From the NCBI GenBank assembly GCA_019115045.1, contig DXEI01000092.1:1-45988 (forward strand): a DNA stretch of 45,988 nucleotides, written 5' to 3'. Below, one piece after another: positions 42,389-45,988 of this stretch (its first letter is position 1; the number at the start of each line of letters is the position of its first letter). Source of the stretch: Candidatus Gemmiger excrementipullorum. GTDB lineage: Bacteria; Bacillota; Clostridia; Oscillospirales; Ruminococcaceae. The translations under genes were made by a program, and so were the position numbers. Under the pieces are notes generated by a model. It made no database searches. It saw only the letters and a list, made by a program, of their open reading frames with translations, and was not told the origin of the DNA.

Positions 42389-43890
42389 AGGCGCTCCTCC
42401 TGTTTGTCCTGATGACGATCCGAATGCTGCTGTTCTCGTTCATGTTGTCCTTGTTTGCGCAGCACGTCATCTACCAGAACCTGCAATTCCCGTAGTTTCT
42501 TACTCTCTTTCCAAAGCAGGCTGGCCTGTGCTGATTGCTGGCGGTATTCCTGTTCCAATTGGCTCAGTTCATTCTTCCAAACATCTACTGGTGGTTCGCC
42601 GTCAGGCACAGCTTCTTTGAGCTTGCGTTTGGCCAAATAAAAACGCCGGAAGTCACTTTCATGCTCTTGCTTGAATTGCTCCCGACGTTTTTTGAATTTG
42701 AAAGTATTTAGTTTTTCCTGAAGAGGTTTTAGTTCCTCGTATGCTTCTGCATGGCGCAGCAATTCTTTCAGAGCTTTGATCCGCTCCTGTTTTTCTCTGG
42801 TGCCCTCTTGCAAAATGTGGCGAGCATCCTCCATTTGCTCCATCTTCTTGCGGAGATCTTCTACGGTAAACAATTTGTGTTCGGATAAATAATTCACGGT
42901 TTCATTCAACCGTTTCAAATTCCCGACACGAGCCTTTTGTCTGGCGTAGTCAGGAAGATGAAGAGTGCCTTGGTTGCGTTCGCCATAGTAATCCTGAATC
43001 AACCGAACCAAATCCTGACTGGTTTGCTGTGTTCTCAACTCCTCCCGAAGTATCTCGATCCACAGCTTTAAGTCAGCAATCCGATGTCTGAGACTTTTCA
43101 AAATACGATTGGTTGCCTTGATCCAGCGGTTCAATTCGCCTTTTTCGGTACGGATGCCTTTTTGCTCCATCTGGCGTACCACAGGTCCTTCATGAACAGT
43201 AGGCAGAATATCCAGTGCTTGATCTTCATAAGAACGGTGGTCGATACGGCAAGACAAGCCCTTCTGCTCAAATTTTGCGTTTACCATATTGGCCCATTGT
43301 GCCCGCCACAGTTCCAAAGTTTCCGGTTTGCCCCAATCGGTGGTGGTAACAGCATCAAACACATAGTTTCCATGTTCGTCTCTGATACGCTCTCCATTCT
43401 CATCCAGATGATAAACTCTGTGCTGTTTGGCTCCCCAGGTTCCATCAGGATTCAGAGGGCGGATTGGCACCATGACATGAAAATGTGGATTCTGTATCCC
43501 ATCACATTCCGGGTCGTGAATGCAAAAATCCACAGTCATCCCATTCCCCACAAAATACTTGAGAAGAAACGCTCTGGCAACCTCCAGATTTTCCTCAAAG
43601 GTCAGTTCATTTTGCAGAGCAATATCGAAGGAATAAGCTAACTGTGCATCGTGACGGCGCTCTACCTTTTCCACTGCATTCCAGAGCGTCTGCCGGTCTG
43701 CATAAGCCATCGGAGCATGGGGTGGCAGCATAATCTCTGAATACATCACACCGCCCTTGCGGGAATAATCACTGGTTTCCCCGTAATATTCGCTGTACAG
43801 TTTTTCGCCAGAACGATATGCAGCACAGGCAACAGCAGATCGCCCTGCACTGCGTCCAATCTGGTCAACATGAAAATGAAAAAGCGCCAT
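42382..43890 (-). CDS. MobA/MobL family relaxase
   Basis: 502 residues from ATG 43890 after GGAGGG (MALFHFHVDQIGR). Relaxase motifs: Tyr25 in ACAAYRSGEKLY, and the metal-binding histidines in QNPHFHVMVPIRPL (His136, His138), with the N-terminal FHFH. The remaining 300 residues are a charged coiled coil. It nicks oriT and stays attached to the 5' end during transfer. The match with the RSF1010-type nic site at 44406-44416 places it in the MOBQ group. Confidence 0.93.
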   Translation of the reverse strand: MALFHFHVDQIGRSAGRSAVACAAYRSGEKLYSEYYGETSDYSRKGGVMYSEIMLPPHAPMAYADRQTLWNAVEKVERRHDAQLAYSFDIALQNELTFEENLEVARAFLLKYFVGNGMTVDFCIHDPECDGIQNPHFHVMVPIRPLNPDGTWGAKQHRVYHLDENGERIRDEHGNYVFDAVTTTDWGKPETLELWRAQWANMVNAKFEQKGLSCRIDHRSYEDQALDILPTVHEGPVVRQMEQKGIRTEKGELNRWIKATNRILKSLRHRIADLKLWIEILREELRTQQTSQDLVRLIQDYYGERNQGTLHLPDYARQKARVGNLKRLNETVNYLSEHKLFTVEDLRKKMEQMEDARHILQEGTREKQERIKALKELLRHAEAYEELKPLQEKLNTFKFKKRREQFKQEHESDFRRFYLAKRKLKEAVPDGEPPVDVWKNELSQLEQEYRQQSAQASLLWKESKKLRELQVLVDDVLRKQGQHEREQQHSDRHQDKQEERLW

Positions 43891-43891
43891 A

Positions 43892-44206
43892 TTATTTCCC
43901 TCCATTCTTGTGGGCACGATACCGATCAATGGCTTCCTGCACTATGGTATTTACATTTGCTTGTTGGGCCAATTTTTCAAAAATCTGATACTGTTCCTTT
44001 TTAGGCAAATACTGTACTTCCGGCCAAAAACTGAGGACAGCCCCGCCAATATTGCAAAGGATATGGGTTCGCTTTTTGGCCTCGCCCTTGACCAGATATT
44101 TTTCACGATTGACCGCTCGCTGAAGCTGATGGGTGTACTGCTCCAACTTTTTCTCTGCGCTGACTTTCTCGGACAGCAGCTCGTCTTTGGTTTTCTTGTT
44201 TGACAT
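43892..44206 (-). CDS. DUF3847 protein of the mobilization region
   Basis: 104 residues from ATG 44206 after AAGGAACG. Starts MSNKKTKDELLSEKVSAEKK, then a coiled coil, RTHILCNIGGAVLSFWPEV and IVQEAIDRYRAHK. I recognise it as DUF3847, small proteins regularly found just before MobA/MobL genes; a role like that of MobC accessory proteins at oriT is inferred. It ends one base before the relaxase ATG. Confidence 0.75.
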   Translation of the reverse strand: MSNKKTKDELLSEKVSAEKKLEQYTHQLQRAVNREKYLVKGEAKKRTHILCNIGGAVLSFWPEVQYLPKKEQYQIFEKLAQQANVNTIVQEAIDRYRAHKNGGK

Positions 44207-44296
44207 AATTACTCGTTCCTTTCTTGAAACAGGCATAAAAAATACCGCTTGCTGGTGCAAACGGTTTACAGAAGAGATAGCCGCATCAAGCGGCGC

Positions 44297-44363
44297 AAGA
44301 GGGAACCCCTCTTGTACGGAATGAAATTCCGCAAAACTTCCGGGTTGAGTAGCACGGAAGTTA
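44297..44363. repeat. Cluster of inverted repeats beside oriT
   Basis: Three short hairpins in a row: AAGAGGG/CCCTCTT, GGAAT/ATTCC, and AACTTCCG/CGGAAGTT. They lie between the oriT core and the DUF3847 gene and may be sites for accessory proteins or leader RNA structures. Confidence 0.55.
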
Positions 44364-44369
44364 GCCTCG

Positions 44370-44428
44370 CAGAGCGCACGATACCGCCATTTATGAGCGG
44401 TATAGAAGTGCGCCCTTAGTTTCCCTAA
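44370..44428 (+). other. oriT: Origin of transfer (oriT), RSF1010/MOBQ type
   Basis: ATACCGC/GCGGTAT inverted repeat (44381-44403), followed at once by AAGTGCGCCCT (44406-44416) on the plus strand. RSF1010 oriT has the same order: an inverted repeat then TAAGTGCGCCCT, nicked between G and C. By analogy the nick is between 44412 and 44413. A second small hairpin, CCTTAG/CTAAGG, follows. The relaxase of the element belongs to the matching family. Confidence 0.8.
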
Positions 44429-44489
44429 GGGATTTGGCTATGGTTCTAACCAGCCCCTTTCGTTTTTAACCATAGAACCTCGAAGTGCT

Positions 44490-44526
44490 GTACGTACCGT
44501 ACGCCGTACACCGTACAGTACGTACA
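44490..44526. repeat. 7-bp CCGTAC repeats (iteron-like)
   Basis: CCGTACG, CCGTACA, CCGTACA in tandem (44497-44517), flanked by further GTAC units (TGTACGTA before, GTACGTACA after). They lie 29 bp beyond the stop of the primase/helicase gene. Such repeats are typical of replication origins. Confidence 0.6.
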
Positions 44527-44554
44527 CCATCCCCATGTTCAAAGTGCGAATTTT

Positions 44555-45868
44555 TCAGAATGATGGCCTTACCAGCACCTCGATTCCAACAAATCCACGC
44601 ACCCGTTTACCTCCGGCAAGATAAATATTGTTGGTTGCCTCCACATTGTACTTTTTCTCGTTTTGAGCTAATTCGGAGCTAAGACGATTTGCAGCAAGTG
44701 CGTGCAGAGCGTTGTCCTCGCACCACATTTTGTAGGCTTCATAGATTGCTTTGGAGCTGGATTCTGCATCTGCCTTAAAGCGGATGTACCCCTCAGATTG
44801 CAGGAAGTCCAAAATGTTGTTATTACTTCTGCGGATCAGCTCTACATTTTCTGCGCTTCGATTGCTCACTGTAAAGCTGTAACCATTGGCAATCAGCCGG
44901 TGCAGCCCTTCCAGACACCAGAGGAAAATCTCCTCCAGTTCATCCAGCATTTTTTCAACCAGAAACGGATCGTCCTTCCGGTCAGCAGGACGCTCCTTTG
45001 TGGTGAGGATCAGCTGCCGACGATAAAAACCATCCGAATGGTCATACAGAGAAGTAAGTGAACCATTTCCGAAGCAGAGAAATCGCACATACAGCTGGCC
45101 TTGATAACTTTGGATTCCTTTGCGCTCCAAATCCATTTTTGCCTCGGCAGTAACAATAGATTTGATATAGTTGGTTTTGGGCAAGGCACTCATATCCATG
45201 TCGTCATCTACCATCAGAAGGCGATGTTCCAGATCGGCACGGGCAAACCGGTTGGTTTCTACTTTCTGAATATTTCCCACATTCATGGCACTGTGAAACA
45301 TAGCATTGAGGATCAAACCAATACGGGATTTTCCCTCGCCACCTCTGCCAATCACCATCATCATTTTTTGACCTTTGGTAGATGGAAGCAGACAATATCC
45401 CAGATACTCCTGCAAGGTAAATATATCGTCCTCCTCCAGCAGTTCTGAAAGAAATTGCATCCAGCGCAGAGGCTTTGGAGCAGCTGGATTGTAGCTAACC
45501 GACAACCGATTGTTGCAGAAAACCTTTTTCGGTTCAAAATGGCCATCCAGAAAATAAATACCGTTGGCACAGTGGATGCGATCCAACTCCACTGGCAACG
45601 GCTCAGAATAGGCTTGAATTTTCAAGCTCTCCAGCAAAGAAGAAGCCCGTTTAGAAAGATTAGTGGTTACGCAGCTTTGCACCATATCGATGATTTGACG
45701 TTTGACCAGCTCCTCACTTTCCACTGGGCCATCCACCGTAAATAAGGTTCCTCCAATACACCGCATAGGATGGGTTTTCAAAAATTCCTGGCAAAATAAA
45801 ATTTCGTTAATGTGCTTGCCGTCGAACCAGTCCAGCTTGTCCTGACAGCCATTTTCGATTTTTTTCAT
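44555..45868 (-). CDS. P4-type primase/helicase (D5_N, SF3)
   Basis: 437 residues from ATG 45868, nine bases after AAAAGGAGG. A D5_N-like region (residues 30-150, with CANGIYFLDGHFEPKK) is followed by the SF3 helicase: Walker A GRGGEGKS (174-181), Walker B LLMVDDDMD (217-225) and FLCFGNGSL. The N-terminal primase domain of P4 alpha is absent, so a separate primase may lie further right. It would unwind DNA at the element's own origin, possibly the CCGTAC repeats next to its 3' end. Confidence 0.85.
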   Translation of the reverse strand: MKKIENGCQDKLDWFDGKHINEILFCQEFLKTHPMRCIGGTLFTVDGPVESEELVKRQIIDMVQSCVTTNLSKRASSLLESLKIQAYSEPLPVELDRIHCANGIYFLDGHFEPKKVFCNNRLSVSYNPAAPKPLRWMQFLSELLEEDDIFTLQEYLGYCLLPSTKGQKMMMVIGRGGEGKSRIGLILNAMFHSAMNVGNIQKVETNRFARADLEHRLLMVDDDMDMSALPKTNYIKSIVTAEAKMDLERKGIQSYQGQLYVRFLCFGNGSLTSLYDHSDGFYRRQLILTTKERPADRKDDPFLVEKMLDELEEIFLWCLEGLHRLIANGYSFTVSNRSAENVELIRRSNNNILDFLQSEGYIRFKADAESSSKAIYEAYKMWCEDNALHALAANRLSSELAQNEKKYNVEATNNIYLAGGKRVRGFVGIEVLVRPSF

Positions 45869-45988
45869 GACATCCGTCCTCCTTTTCGTGTTCATTTCCG
45901 TCTGTGTTTTTGGTGTTCCTGCGGTAGTGGCATATTCTCCTATACCCACAATTTAGAGAGGGATTTTCTTTACCCTCTGACATGGTTA

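Larger units (their letters stand above)
40401..45988. mobile_element. Integrated mobilizable element (serine recombinase, MOBQ type), right end outside window
   Basis: AT-richer DNA with a gene set foreign to the flanks: large serine recombinase, small protein, MobA/MobL relaxase, DUF3847 protein, oriT block and P4-type primase/helicase, all on the minus strand. It carries no conjugation machinery in view, so it would need a helper for transfer. The left junction is placed at the 3' end of the recombinase gene, where base use changes sharply to that of the host. Confidence 0.85.

Noticed and set aside
44490-44526. GTAC repeats as a CRISPR array
   Set aside because: The units are 7 bp and have no spacers.
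45790-45985. Minus-strand frame at the right end, beginning MSEGKENPS
   Set aside because: It overlaps the primase/helicase start in another frame and resembles nothing; it may be part of a gene beyond the window, but this cannot be judged.

Overview
The window reads as chromosome of a GC-rich, Gram-positive gut Clostridium-class bacterium, most like the Oscillospiraceae/Ruminococcaceae (Faecalibacterium, Gemmiger, Subdoligranulum type). That placement is an inference from Firmicutes-specific genes (hprK, whiA, rapZ, rbgA, xpt, livJHMGF), TTG/GTG starts, strong GGAGG ribosome binding sites and extended -10 promoters. No rRNA, tRNA or CRISPR array was seen.

Layout. 1-1343: the 3' part of an ABC-F ATPase. 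1365-11198: a cell-surface polysaccharide operon (DUF4422 protein, two GT2 glycosyltransferases, a two-part HAD protein, an NAD-dependent epimerase, two RgpF-like proteins, a membrane acyltransferase). It appears to start at its own promoter and ends at a clear terminator. 11242-20259: hprK, PHP phosphoesterase, ROK glucokinase, murB, rapZ, whiA and dnaE, tightly packed; it links carbon control, wall precursor synthesis and replication. 20328-26661: pfkA, then rplS (with a structured leader), lepB, rbgA, rnhB, yraN, thrC and a metallophosphoesterase. 26772-30294: tig, clpP, clpX (protein folding and quality control). xpt lies opposite and shares a bidirectional terminator with clpX. 31124-36074: a complete branched-chain amino acid ABC transporter, livJHMGF.

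From 36075 the character changes. 36080-37260 is a scar of an integrative conjugative element: a broken AT-hook/ParB-like gene joined to a piece of a sigma-70-like regulator. It is followed by the C-terminal stub of a dGTPase (37269-37520) and a GNAT acetyltransferase pseudogene (37675-38221). The centre of the GNAT gene is inverted between TATGG/CCATA repeats; flipping 157 bp back restores the protein except for one extra G.

38263-40325 is an intact host operon on the minus strand: a zinc-ribbon membrane protein, a DUF5685 protein with two Asp-rich motifs like those of isoprenoid synthases, and a J-domain protein.

40401 to the window end is an AT-richer integrated mobilizable element, all genes on the minus strand: large serine recombinase, a small protein, MobA/MobL relaxase, a DUF3847 protein, and a P4-type primase/helicase. 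Between the last two lies a noncoding block holding a recognisable RSF1010/MOBQ-type oriT (hairpin followed by AAGTGCGCCCT) and 7-bp CCGTAC repeats that may be a replication origin. The right end lies outside the window. The left attachment junction appears to fall at the 3' end of the recombinase gene.
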